In this document: piece after piece, positions 10,405 to 19,518 of the stretch
Layout: each line of letters starts with the position of its first letter
Position numbering within the stretch: position 1 is the stretch's first letter
Assembly: GCF_947487805.1 (NCBI RefSeq)
Contig: NZ_CANKXW010000001.1
Coordinates: forward strand, 805,501-869,500
Direction of reading: 5' to 3'
Length of the DNA stretch: 64,000 nucleotides
From: an uncultured Tateyamaria sp.
GTDB taxonomy: Bacteria > Pseudomonadota > Alphaproteobacteria > Rhodobacterales > Rhodobacteraceae
Translations under genes and position numbers: made by a program
Notes under the pieces: model-generated
Databases searched by the model: none
What the model was told of the DNA's origin: nothing
The model's input: the letters and a program-made list of their open reading frames with translations, nothing else

Positions 10405-10848
10405 TCAGTCGAACTTGCGCGAGGGTGCCAGCACCGTGGCTTCGCCGATCAGAACCTTTTTGCCGTCCACCGAACAATGGCAATCCAGACGCACGCGCCG
10501 CTTGGCAAAGTCGATGTCGATTACCTTGACCTCGGCATAGACCATGTCGCCGGGGCGCACCGGAGCCAGAAACTTCAGCGACTGACCCATATAGACGGTG
10601 CCATGACCCGGCAGCTGCTCCCCGATCACGGCAGAGATCAGACCAGCGGTCAGCATCCCATGCGCGATGCGCCCGGCAAAGATCGTGTCGCGCGCATAGT
10701 CGTCATCCATATGCACCGGATTGTGGTCCGTGGACACCTCGGCAAACATCTCGATATCGCGGTCCGTCACCTGTTTGCGCAGGTGGCGGGTCATGCCCAT
10801 CTCGATATCTTCGATGCAGATTGTGCCGCGGGGCAGATTGTCCAACAT
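10405..10848 (-). CDS. MaoC family hot-dog dehydratase
   Basis: A 147-residue single hot-dog domain enzyme related to (R)-specific enoyl-CoA hydratase. The hydratase motif is seen in DHNPVHMDDDYARDTIFAGRIAHGML, with the catalytic Asp/His pair in DHNPVH. These enzymes hydrate trans-2-enoyl-CoA to (R)-3-hydroxyacyl-CoA. ATG 10848 was preferred over an upstream ATG because GGAG lies nine bases before it and the family match begins there. It is in a minus-strand group with the HAD gene and ribF, without an obvious pathway link. Confidence 0.85.
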   Translation of the reverse strand: MLDNLPRGTICIEDIEMGMTRHLRKQVTDRDIEMFAEVSTDHNPVHMDDDYARDTIFAGRIAHGMLTAGLISAVIGEQLPGHGTVYMGQSLKFLAPVRPGDMVYAEVKVIDIDFAKRRVRLDCHCSVDGKKVLIGEATVLAPSRKFD

Positions 10849-10936
10849 GTCAGGCTCCGGTAACTTTCTGACCGCAATCGCGGTTGTCACGCAAGGTTAT
10901 TACTTTGCGCGCGCAGAAAATCAAGCGAAAAGAATG

Positions 10937-11809
10937 TCAGCGCAAATGCCCTATCGTAAAGGTCGGCGCGCTCATTTCCTTTTGCAAATAAGCGTTTAGC
11001 GCATCCGCATCCGGCTGGTGCGACGTTTTTGTCTCCTCCGCGGCCAACCCGCCCGAGATGAACAGGGAATCAATGTCCTCGCCCATCGCACCCGCGATGT
11101 CCGTCAGCACCCCGTCACCGATGGCCAGGATGCCACTGTCGGGCACGTCCACGCCCAGTTCGAACAACCGCCGCCGCGCCAGATCGTAGATCGGTGGGTG
11201 CGGTTTCCCGAAATAGAGGCTTTCGCCCCCCATCTCGGTATAAAGCTGTGCCAGAGCGCCGGCGCACCACTCGCGCACCTCGCCCCGGTCCACCACGATG
11301 TCGGGGTTGGCGCAGAGCAGTTTCAGACCCAGCTGCTTGGCCATCAGGAACTCGGGCCGCATCGTATCCGGGTCAGCCATGGGATCGCGCGGACCGGTGC
11401 ACACGATGCCCTCCGCCTGTTCCAGCGGCACCATCTCGACGTCGATGGGTTCCTTGATCACGCCGATGGGCTCAAAGAACTTCTCTTCCCCCGGCTGCCC
11501 TATGAAATAGACCCGCGAGCCGACCACGCCACGGAACATCGCCGCGCGCGCACTGTCGCCCGAGGTCGCAATGGTGTCCCACGCGTCATCCGGCACGCCG
11601 AAATGCACCAGCTGCTTGGTCACGCCAGCGCGGGGGCGGGGCGAATTGGTGACCAACACGACCTTGCCGCCCTTTGCACGATAGGCCTGCAAGGCAGCGA
11701 CCGCCTCGGGTAGGGCATGCACACCGTTGTGCACGCACCCCCACAGGTCGACGAACAGCGCGTCATAGCGGTCGGAAATCTCGGCAAGCGAGGAAACGAT
11801 CTGGGTCAT
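10937..11809 (-). CDS. TIGR01459-type HAD hydrolase
   Basis: Cytoplasmic HAD-superfamily phosphatase (290 residues) of the NagD-like class IIA group. Motif I is unusual, FVDLWGCVHNG, where a tryptophan follows the Asp-Leu in place of the common DXDGT; this form is typical of the alphaproteobacterial TIGR01459 family. Motif II is VLVTNSPRP, and the C-terminal motif is ILAIGDGVLTDIAGAMGED. Substrate unknown. It lies between ppaC and the MaoC gene on the same strand. Confidence 0.88.
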   Translation of the reverse strand: MTQIVSSLAEISDRYDALFVDLWGCVHNGVHALPEAVAALQAYRAKGGKVVLVTNSPRPRAGVTKQLVHFGVPDDAWDTIATSGDSARAAMFRGVVGSRVYFIGQPGEEKFFEPIGVIKEPIDVEMVPLEQAEGIVCTGPRDPMADPDTMRPEFLMAKQLGLKLLCANPDIVVDRGEVREWCAGALAQLYTEMGGESLYFGKPHPPIYDLARRRLFELGVDVPDSGILAIGDGVLTDIAGAMGEDIDSLFISGGLAAEETKTSHQPDADALNAYLQKEMSAPTFTIGHLR

Positions 11810-11914
11810 CTGTCACTCCGGTTCAAAAAAGTCAGGCGGACCGATGGCCCGCCCGCAGCGCGACGCCACGCGCCGCATGTTGATCTAGGGCAGGGACGTG
11901 CCCCGCCCACATCC

Positions 11915-12835
11915 TCAGACCTTCAGGTTCGGGATGATCTGTTTCTTGCGGCTCATGATGCCGGGCAGGACCACGGTGTCGCCGGTCACGGTCGCGTCAA
12001 AGCTTTTCTCGGCCACGCCTTTCACCCGGTCATTGGGGATCAGCATGGTGGCCTCTTCGTTCAGGATGTCGACGACAAACAGCAGAACCTCGTCCGCGCC
12101 GTCCTCTTTCGCCACATCAACCATGGACGCCATCAGGCTGTCCTTGCGGTCCAGCACCAGCTTGGGCGCGGTGGTTTCCAGAACGGAGACGCGGAACTGC
12201 GTGCCGTCCACAGCATATTCCTTGCTGTCCATGCGCAGCAGTTCCGCATCGGAAAACGCCGATACGTCGGATTTCGCCTCGAACATCTCGGACGCGTAGG
12301 CCGAAATGTCGACGCCCAGATCCTTGGCCAGATCATGGGCAATCGCGGTGTCTTCCTGTGTCGTGGTGGGCGACCGGAATTCCAGCGTGTCAGACAGGAT
12401 GCAGGACAGCATCGCGCCTTTCACGCCCGTGGGCATCTGCGCCATGTCCTTGCCGATCATCTTCCACATGATGGTGGCGGTGCAGGCCAGCGGCTCGATG
12501 CGGATGTCGATGGGGCCTTTGGTCTCAAGGCCGCCCACCAGCTTGTGGTGGTCGATGATGGCCGTGATGTCGGCATCGTTGATGGCGTCGGGCAATTCGG
12601 CGGGGTTGTTGGTGTCCACGATCACGACCGGCTGGTCGGCGTCCACGGCATTGATGATGCGCGGCTTGGGCAGGTCCCATTTTTGCAGCACAAACGCCGC
12701 CTCGGTGTTCGGCTCACCCAGCAGCACGGGCTCGGCTTCGACGCCCTTGATCTCGTTGAGGTACCACGACCAGATGATCGGCGATCCGGTGGAATCGGTG
12801 TCGGGGGATTTGTGGCCAAATACAAGCGTTGTCAT
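11915..12835 (-). CDS. ppaC: Manganese-dependent (family II) inorganic pyrophosphatase
   Basis: Hydrolyses pyrophosphate to two phosphates, pulling biosynthetic reactions forward. The 306-residue DHH-family protein has the metal-binding motifs GHKSPDTDST (residues ~6-15), VIVDTNN, and the name-giving DHHK near residue 95, with the C-terminal DHHA2 domain including SRKKQIIPNL. The start at 12835 gives MTTLVFGHK, the family start. Upstream in-frame sequence crosses the mini-ORF region on the other strand and is not coding. Confidence 0.94.
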   Translation of the reverse strand: MTTLVFGHKSPDTDSTGSPIIWSWYLNEIKGVEAEPVLLGEPNTEAAFVLQKWDLPKPRIINAVDADQPVVIVDTNNPAELPDAINDADITAIIDHHKLVGGLETKGPIDIRIEPLACTATIMWKMIGKDMAQMPTGVKGAMLSCILSDTLEFRSPTTTQEDTAIAHDLAKDLGVDISAYASEMFEAKSDVSAFSDAELLRMDSKEYAVDGTQFRVSVLETTAPKLVLDRKDSLMASMVDVAKEDGADEVLLFVVDILNEEATMLIPNDRVKGVAEKSFDATVTGDTVVLPGIMSRKKQIIPNLKV

Positions 12836-12935
12836 GTGAATGCGTCCTTCGGGCGGGTATGAAATTTGCGCCCTTATAACAAGGTGTGTGGCCGTGTCAC
12901 GGGGGGTGTTCCTGTCCAAATGTCGCGGTATGCGC

Positions 12936-12964
12936 TTGACGCATGGCGGCCCGGCCAGATACCG
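12936..12964 (+). promoter_or_regulatory. Possible sigma70 promoter upstream of the mini-ORFs
   Basis: TTGACG at 12936-12941 is followed after 17 bases by ATACCG at 12959-12964. The -35 box is good and the -10 is weak. A start near 12971 would place the first mini-ORF about 25 bases into the transcript. Confidence 0.4.
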
Positions 12965-12995
12965 TTGCCGCCATCTGAAAAGGAGTGCCCTGCAC

Positions 12996-13013
12996 ATGGA
13001 CAAACTGGCCTGA
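12996..13013 (+). CDS. Five-codon mini-ORF MDKLA
   Basis: ATG-GAC-AAA-CTG-GCC-TGA preceded by an AAAAGGAG ribosome binding site about ten bases upstream. A nearly identical copy follows 75 bases later. The repeated start context, shared peptide MDK(L/S)A and shared GCCTGACC after the sense codons make selection on translation plausible. It could be a leader peptide or part of a processed RNA. No function is known to me. Confidence 0.5.
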   Translation: MDKLA

Positions 13014-13070
13014 CCGCACGCCCGTTCCCGCGCCCCTGATGCGCGCCCTTCAGAGAGGAGTGATCTGACA

Positions 13071-13088
13071 ATGGACAAGTCCGCCTGA
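13071..13088 (+). CDS. Five-codon mini-ORF MDKSA
   Basis: Second copy: ATG-GAC-AAG-TCC-GCC-TGA with AGAGAGGAG upstream. The repeated unit spans from the GGAGTG of the ribosome binding site to GCCTGACC after the last sense codon. The change from AAA to AAG is silent, while CTG to TCC changes Leu to Ser. It lies about 75 bases before the small basic ORF. Confidence 0.5.
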   Translation: MDKSA

Positions 13089-13164
13089 CCCGCCCCGCGC
13101 GGGTGATGTGATCCGTGGCGCATTGCGCTGCATGTTCCAAGATTTCAGACCCACGAGGCACCAT

Positions 13165-13338
13165 ATGCCCAGAAAAACCAGCAAACGCCGCACGCGCGGC
13201 GACACCCGAGTTGTGTCTACCCCCGCCAAGCCGGGTGCAACACGACCCGCCGTGACGCAACCGGACCGCCAGCACCTGCGTACCCAAGTGCGTGGCGGGC
13301 GGCCACCGCGCTTTCCGGGGCGCACCGGGGGGCGCTAG
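13165..13338 (+). CDS. Small basic protein, 57 residues, unknown
   Basis: Starts MPRKTSKRRTRGDTRV and is strongly basic, rich in Arg, Pro and Gly throughout (RTQVRGGRPPRFPGRTGGR at the end). It has a GAGG ribosome binding site seven bases before ATG. No membrane segment or recognised domain. Its charge would suit nucleic acid binding, but the high-GC context can also produce Arg/Gly/Pro-rich spurious frames. Located between the mini-ORFs and the DUF2161 gene on the same strand. Confidence 0.35.
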   Translation: MPRKTSKRRTRGDTRVVSTPAKPGATRPAVTQPDRQHLRTQVRGGRPPRFPGRTGGR

Positions 13339-13348
13339 TCCCTTGCCA

Positions 13349-13383
13349 GCGGGCCGCGCGTGGGGTTTCCTTGCGCGGCCCGC
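13349..13383 (+). other. Perfect 11-bp hairpin before the DUF2161 gene
   Basis: GCGGGCCGCGC (13349-13359) pairs perfectly with GCGCGGCCCGC (13373-13383) around a 13-base loop. There is no T-run after it, so it is not a typical terminator; it sits 21 bases before the GTG start at 13405 and could affect initiation or processing. Confidence 0.5.
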
Positions 13384-13404
13384 AACAGACCAGAGAAGAC
13401 CGAC

Positions 13405-14079
13405 GTGGCCGAGCGCGAAACCGATCTTTACCCGCCCGTCAAAGCCTTTCTCGAAGGGCAGGGATATGTGGTGAAGTCCGAGGTCGGCGCCGCCGATGTT
13501 GTGGCCCTGCGCGGGGCCGAGCCGCCGGTGATCGTCGAGTTGAAGCTGGGGTTTTCCCTGACGCTTGTGCATCAATGCGTGGCGCGCCTGTCGGTGACGG
13601 ATGACGTCTACATGGCCGTCGCGCGCGGCAAGGGAAAGCGGTTCCTCAAGTCGGTCAAGGACATGACCCGCCTGTGCCGCCGCCTCGGGATCGGTCTGAT
13701 GACGGTGCGCGGGTCGGACGGGCTGGTGCAGGTGCATTGCGATCCGGGGCCTTATGCGCCGCGCAAGAACACCAAGCGTCAGGGGCAGTTGCTCAAGGAA
13801 TTCGCGGGCCGAGTGGGGGATCCCAACGATGGCGGCCAGACCCGCGTGGGGCTGATCACCGCCTACCGTCAGGACGCGTTGAAACTGGCGATGTACCTGT
13901 TCGAAGTGGGCGCGAGCAAAGGCGCGGATGTGGCCCGCGAAACCGGTGTGGCCCGCGCCACCACGATGATGCGCGACGACCACTATGGCTGGTTCGAAAA
14001 GGTCGACAAGGGCGTCTACGGCCTGTCTCCCAAAGGTGCAGAGGCCGTCGCCGCGTCGGGCGATGTGCTGGGCGGCTAG
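13405..14079 (+). CDS. DUF2161 family putative PD-(D/E)XK phosphodiesterase
   Basis: A 224-residue protein predicted in this family to have a restriction-endonuclease-like fold. The Asp in GAADVVAL and the E-x-K in VIVELKLGF (around residues 38-56) fit the PD-(D/E)XK active site. The C-terminal third (VARETGVARATTMMRDD, then GWFEKVDKGVYGLSPKG) resembles a winged helix. GTG 13405 was chosen because conserved sequence (AERETDLYPPVKAFLEGQGY) starts right after it. The role may be DNA repair or processing. Its stop overlaps the end of the convergent LuxR-type gene by four bases. Confidence 0.8.
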   Translation: MAERETDLYPPVKAFLEGQGYVVKSEVGAADVVALRGAEPPVIVELKLGFSLTLVHQCVARLSVTDDVYMAVARGKGKRFLKSVKDMTRLCRRLGIGLMTVRGSDGLVQVHCDPGPYAPRKNTKRQGQLLKEFAGRVGDPNDGGQTRVGLITAYRQDALKLAMYLFEVGASKGADVARETGVARATTMMRDDHYGWFEKVDKGVYGLSPKGAEAVAASGDVLGG

Positions 14080-14570
14080 GCAGGCATCAGCGTGTCGGCC
14101 ATCAGGTCATCGAGAAACAGGCTCAGCAATTGCAGCCGCCCCGACACGTCGGCCTTGCGATAGAGCGCGGCGCACTGCGCCTTGATCGTGCCCTGCGCCG
14201 TGGTGCGCAGTTCGGCCATCTCGGCCACGGAATATCCCTTGAGGGCAAGAACCGCGACGGCCCGCTCGGCCTCTGTCAGGCCCCATTCGTCAAACCGGAC
14301 TTCCAGCAGATCGGCAAAGGCCCCCGAAGCGACCTTGAGCTGGTCATTGATGCGGTCCTCGCGCCGCATCATCCGGCGCAGTTCCGACCCGGTAAAAGCC
14401 AGCCCGAAAAACAGTGCGATGGTCACGATGGCCTCGATCGCGTCGCTGTCGGCCAGCGTATTTGTCTGCGCCGGCAGAACCAGATCGAAAAAGATGTCGG
14501 CCAGGAAATAGGCGCAACACAGCGCCTGAAGCGTGAACAGAGCCCAGAGGATGGTGCGACGTGTCGGCAT
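14076..14570 (-). CDS. Membrane-anchored LuxR-type HTH protein
   Basis: A 164-residue protein with two predicted N-terminal membrane segments (ILWALFTLQALCCAYFLADIFF and AIVTIALFFGLAFTG) and a C-terminal LuxR-like helix-turn-helix (LTEAERAVAVLALKGYSVAEMAELRTTAQGTI). It would be a membrane-bound transcription regulator. The start at 14570 is supported by GGAAG five bases upstream; ATG 14582 is the alternative. It follows the PepSY gene on the same strand, separated by a hairpin, so it may sense or respond to the same signal. Confidence 0.75.
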   Translation of the reverse strand: MPTRRTILWALFTLQALCCAYFLADIFFDLVLPAQTNTLADSDAIEAIVTIALFFGLAFTGSELRRMMRREDRINDQLKVASGAFADLLEVRFDEWGLTEAERAVAVLALKGYSVAEMAELRTTAQGTIKAQCAALYRKADVSGRLQLLSLFLDDLMADTLMPA

Positions 14571-14592
14571 GTGGTCTTCCATGTAGTGCAAA

Positions 14593-14618
14593 GGCCGCCC
14601 GAACGGGGCCGGGCGGCC
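14593..14618 (-). terminator. Terminator-like hairpin between PepSY and LuxR-type genes
   Basis: On the minus strand GGCCGCCCG pairs with CGGGCGGCC (9 bp, 8-base loop), followed by TTTG. It could partly stop transcription from the PepSY gene before the LuxR-type gene. Confidence 0.55.
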
Positions 14619-14634
14619 GTGTGATCTGCGCAGC

Positions 14635-14916
14635 TTAGTCGTCTGCGTCGTCTTCGTCATCCTCCAGCTCGATCTCGGTGATCAGGCCGGTGCTGGCCGC
14701 GATTTCGATTTCATAGGCCACGCCCTCGAGGGTTGCCTCGGCCTCGATCTCATCGTCTTCGACCTCGATCTCCTGCACGGTATAGCCCATCTCGGTAAGT
14801 GCCGCGCGGATATCGGCTTCGGTCGTGCCGACACTGGCACCGACATCGAGACCGGCAAGGGCGGCGGCAGGCACCAGCAGGGCGGTCAGGGCGGCGGATT
14901 TTACGAAAGTTGTCAT
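14635..14916 (-). CDS. Secreted PepSY domain protein
   Basis: A 93-residue exported protein. Signal peptide: MTTFVKSAALTALLVPAAALA. The mature part holds one PepSY-like unit (TEADIRAALTEMGYTVQEIEVED) with a very acidic tail ending DDEDDADD. PepSY domains inhibit proteases or bind cell-envelope partners. The ATG at 14916 has AGGAGA eight bases upstream. It faces the groESL operon divergently across about 290 bases. Confidence 0.82.
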   Translation of the reverse strand: MTTFVKSAALTALLVPAAALAGLDVGASVGTTEADIRAALTEMGYTVQEIEVEDDEIEAEATLEGVAYEIEIAASTGLITEIELEDDEDDADD

Positions 14917-15093
14917 GGGTTTCTCCTGTGTGGTCATGTTACGCCGCACCGTTGCGGCTGGGATGGAGATGTGGGGCCAGCGCAGGCACCGGAATCGGCC
15001 TTGCGACGGATGCCGCAGCGTGTAGGCCAAAGGTTTATGCGGCCGATGCGCAAAATTTTGCGAGAATTTTCGATGTCCGGGCGCGCGCGGGCG

Positions 15094-15122
15094 TTGACTC
15101 GGGTCCCGGCTCTGCCTAACTA
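15094..15122 (+). promoter_or_regulatory. sigma70 promoter of groESL
   Basis: TTGACT (15094-15099), 17-base spacer, TAACTA (15117-15122). The predicted start near 15129 falls at the left edge of the CIRCE element, the usual arrangement for HrcA control. Confidence 0.75.
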
Positions 15123-15129
15123 CCCGTCG

Positions 15130-15156
15130 TTATCACTCAGGCCTACTGAGTGCTAA
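15130..15156. promoter_or_regulatory. CIRCE element (HrcA operator)
   Basis: TTATCACTC-N9-GAGTGCTAA, one mismatch from the consensus TTAGCACTC-N9-GAGTGCTAA. It lies about 55 bases before groES, so HrcA should repress the groESL operon at normal temperature. Confidence 0.95.
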
Positions 15157-15210
15157 CGGGGTCGAAACCGGCCCCGAGGGAGAAACTTTGAGCCTTAAGG
15201 AGCTGCAAAG

Positions 15211-15498
15211 ATGGCATTGAAACCGCTTCATGACCGCGTGCTGGTACGCCGCACGGAAAGCGAAGAGAAAACCGCTGGCGGACTGATCATCCCCGATAGC
15301 GCCAAGGAAAAGCCCAGCGAAGGCGAAATCGTGGCCGCAGGCCCCGGCGCCCGCAAAGACAGCGGAGAGCTGATCGAGATGGGTGTGAAAACCGGCGACA
15401 AGGTGCTGTTCGGCAAATGGTCCGGCACCGAGGTCACCATCGACGGCGAAGAGCTGCTGATGATGAAAGAATCCGACATCATGGGGATCATCGAGTAA
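15211..15498 (+). CDS. groES: Co-chaperonin GroES
   Basis: The 95-residue heptameric lid of the GroEL folding chamber. Starts [14 protein letters not shown]; the mobile loop is [17 protein letters not shown] (residues ~17-33); and it ends with DIMGIIE. Full length, with AAGGAG ahead of the start. CIRCE and a sigma70 promoter lie upstream. It is followed by groEL after 70 bases that include a palindrome. Confidence 0.98.
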   Translation: MALKPLHDRVLVRRTESEEKTAGGLIIPDSAKEKPSEGEIVAAGPGARKDSGELIEMGVKTGDKVLFGKWSGTEVTIDGEELLMMKESDIMGIIE

Positions 15499-15514
15499 TC
15501 GAGCCCTGACGCAT

Positions 15515-17206
<1,692 letters not shown>

Positions 17207-17208
17207 GT

Positions 17209-17320
17209 AGACTTCGCTTTCGCGAAGTCTGGCCCCCCGGCAGGATTGTTTTGCCCGCAAAATGGTCCCGACAGGGGACGCGTCAGACCCAAAAGCAAAG
17301 GCCCCCTCGTGGGGCCTTTG
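17209..17320 (+). terminator. Two hairpins downstream of groEL
   Basis: The first hairpin, AGACTTCGC (17209-17217) with GCGAAGTCT (17222-17230), begins three bases after the stop. The second, CAAAGGCCCC (17296-17305) with GGGGCCTTTG (17311-17320), is a stronger 10-bp stem but has no T-run on the plus strand; on the minus strand it is followed by CTTTTGGG. Together they probably end the groESL transcript. Confidence 0.65.
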
Positions 17321-17595
17321 TCACGAAATCTGCCCCCATCAGCGTCGTTAGCGCAGAAATCGGCCGCAAAAGGTCGGGATGGTTTGCGCTGGCAAACGGG
17401 CTGAATTGGATCGGAATGATACTTTGAAGGGGTTTCGGGTGTGCGGGACAAACCGGCCTTGTGCAGTTGCAGCTATTGCTTGCGCAGCATTTGTTTGCAG
17501 GCGCCGCGGGATCGGCTTCGTGTTGTGGCCCAAGCGCCAAACCGGTCATTCGAATTGACGACCCTGACACCGCCTCAGATCTGACCTTCTACCGC

Positions 17596-17645
17596 ACTGT
17601 GGCTCCCGTCGGAATTAACCGACTGCTCCACAGTCTCGATTTTTT
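17596..17645 (+). terminator. Nested hairpin with T-run before the rpiR-type gene
   Basis: ACTGTGG (17596-17602) pairs with CCACAGT (17628-17634); inside it GTCGG (17608-17612) pairs with CCGAC (17619-17623); a six-T run follows at 17640-17645. This is a good intrinsic terminator, but the nearest plus-strand gene end is groEL, about 390 bases upstream and already followed by hairpins. The gap 17321-17595 shows no convincing ORF, so an unannotated small RNA ending here is possible. Confidence 0.6.
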
Positions 17646-17687
17646 GACTTCAGTCCGCAGAGAATTCTGAACGAGCACTTGCTGTAC

Positions 17688-17719
17688 TGCAACAAAAATT
17701 GCACAATACATTTGTTGCA
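17688..17719. promoter_or_regulatory. Probable RpiR-type operators upstream of the regulator
   Basis: Perfect inverted repeat TGCAA-CAAAAA-TTGCA at 17688-17703, immediately followed by a half-matching unit CAATA-CATTTG-TTGCA at 17704-17719. Similar units occur in the iolD/iolG and binding-protein promoters, so autoregulation by the adjacent regulator is likely. Confidence 0.65.
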
Positions 17720-17751
17720 ATTACAGCACTTACGGCGTGGAGATGGAACGA

Positions 17752-18636
17752 ATGCAGGCCACAGATACGAAACAACCCGGGAGCTTCGAAGCCCTCATCA
17801 CGGAGATCCACGCGCAGTACGACGATCTGAGCAAGACCAATCAACAGATTGCCGTCTATCTGACCCAGAATCCAAACGACGTGGCAATGAACTCGGTGAA
17901 CTCCATTGCCGAGAAGCAAGGTGTGCATCCGTCAAGCTTCGTCCGTTTTGCGCAGCATTTCGGGTATAAGGGGTTCAAAGAGTTGCAGGGCATCTTCCGC
18001 CAGCGCCTGAATACCGCCGCGCCGGGGTTTGAAACGCGCGCCGAGCAGATGAAGGCGCGATTGGCCGAGGCTGGCGACAGTGGGGTGAGAGGACATCTTC
18101 TCGATCTCGTCGCAAACGATCTGGCGTCGCTCGAACAGCTTGTGTCCGACATCGACGAGAAGGATCTGGATCGCGCCATCGATCTTCTCGAGGCCGCCGA
18201 TTGCGTCTATCTCATCGGGCAGCTTCGGTCGGAACCGGTTGTGGTCCTGTTGCGCTACATTCTGACCATGCTGGGACGGCGCGCGGTTCTGATTGATGCC
18301 GCCGGCGGTTTGGCGACGCATATGGGCAAAGTCATCGGCGAGAGCGACGTGCTTCTGGCGGTGTCGTTTCGGTTTTATGCCAAGGAAGTTGTGAACACGG
18401 CGGAAGAAGTGGCTGCGCGTGGCATTCCGATCATTGCGATCTCGGATTCGACACTTTCGCCGCTGGCAAAGTCTGCCGACGTGCTCTTCGAGGTGCCGGA
18501 GCGAGAGCAGGCCTTTTCGCGCTCACTGGCCGCGCCCATTTGTCTTGCGCAGGCTTTGATGCTGGGATTGGCGGCGCGGCAGGCAGATGGCACTGCCCCC
18601 AAGGCGCCGCTCATTCCGGTTGTCAGCGCGCCCTGA
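17752..18636 (+). CDS. MurR/RpiR family transcriptional regulator of the inositol locus
   Basis: A 294-residue regulator with an N-terminal RpiR helix-turn-helix (residues ~10-85, including NSIAEKQGVHPSSFVRFAQHFGYKGFKELQ) and a C-terminal SIS sugar-phosphate-binding domain (from ~ADCVYLIGQLRS to the end). RpiR proteins sense a sugar phosphate or related metabolite. ATG 17752 has GGAG nine bases upstream; in-frame GTG 17737 and ATG 17743 lack this spacing. It stands at the left edge of the catabolic locus, with TGCAA-N6-TTGCA operators at its own promoter. Confidence 0.92.
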   Translation: MQATDTKQPGSFEALITEIHAQYDDLSKTNQQIAVYLTQNPNDVAMNSVNSIAEKQGVHPSSFVRFAQHFGYKGFKELQGIFRQRLNTAAPGFETRAEQMKARLAEAGDSGVRGHLLDLVANDLASLEQLVSDIDEKDLDRAIDLLEAADCVYLIGQLRSEPVVVLLRYILTMLGRRAVLIDAAGGLATHMGKVIGESDVLLAVSFRFYAKEVVNTAEEVAARGIPIIAISDSTLSPLAKSADVLFEVPEREQAFSRSLAAPICLAQALMLGLAARQADGTAPKAPLIPVVSAP

Positions 18637-18684
18637 CGCGGTTCGGGAAAGACCATCGGGGGGTGCCCGACGGTCTTGTAATTG

Positions 18685-19518
18685 TCAGCCGTATTGAGCT
18701 TCCAGCGACATCGCCCGCTCGGGCGTCGGCGGCGCAAACTGATAGCCGCCCCAGACCGACTGGTCGAAGTTGATGACCGACCCGGTCATCATGCCCGCAT
18801 CTTCGGACGCCAGATAGTTCACTGCCTTGGCGACTTCCTCGGGCGCCAGGAGGCGGCCGAAGGGTTGCTCGGCCGCGACCTTTTCAAGCCAGTTCTCATC
18901 GGCGCCGTGATATTCCCGCTGGGTCTTATCCTCGCCATCGGAGGCCATCCAGCCGATGTTGAGCTGGTTGACGCGGATGCGGTTGCGCATGACCGCGAAA
19001 GCGGTGTTGCGTGTGAACGTCGCCAATGCCTCCTTTGATGCGCAATAGGTCGAAATGAACGGCTGACCGGCGAGTGCTGACGTGGAGCCGATATTGACGA
19101 TTGCGCCCTCGATGCCCTCGCGGATCATGATCTCGATCGCGCCTTGCATCAGGAAGAACGGGCCGCGTGTGTTGACCGCGAACATCTTGTCGAAGAGCGC
19201 CTCGTCTGTCCGCAGGATGTCGCCGCGATCCGTGATGCCTGCCGCATTGACCAGAATGTCGATCCGCCCGAACTCGGCATCCGCCCGCGCCGTCACCGCC
19301 TTGCAGTCCGCGACGTTTCCAAGGTCGGCCTTCTGGAAGACGACCTTGCAGCCGGTGTCCGCCTGAATGGCCGCGGCGACGGCCTCTCCTTTCTCGACGC
19401 CGCGCCCGCAGGTCACGATGCCTGCGGCCCCGGCCTCTGCGAGGCGGCGGGCGATGGCTGCGCCCAATCCTTGCGTACCGCCCGTCACAACGGCGATTTT
19501 TCCATCGATGCGATTCAT
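18685..19518 (-). CDS. SDR family oxidoreductase in the inositol locus
   Basis: NAD(P)-dependent short-chain dehydrogenase, 277 residues. Cofactor motif TGGTQGLGAAIA (residues ~12-23), NAAG motif in LVNAAGITDRGD, and catalytic Ser-Tyr-Lys in GSTSAL...STYCASKEA. It is downstream of iolE with a four-base overlap, so it is translated in the iolD-iolE operon and probably oxidises an intermediate of the same pathway. A role as the oxidase of a 2-hydroxy group (of inositol isomers or of 5-deoxyglucarate) is inference. Confidence 0.88.
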   Translation of the reverse strand: MNRIDGKIAVVTGGTQGLGAAIARRLAEAGAAGIVTCGRGVEKGEAVAAAIQADTGCKVVFQKADLGNVADCKAVTARADAEFGRIDILVNAAGITDRGDILRTDEALFDKMFAVNTRGPFFLMQGAIEIMIREGIEGAIVNIGSTSALAGQPFISTYCASKEALATFTRNTAFAVMRNRIRVNQLNIGWMASDGEDKTQREYHGADENWLEKVAAEQPFGRLLAPEEVAKAVNYLASEDAGMMTGSVINFDQSVWGGYQFAPPTPERAMSLEAQYG

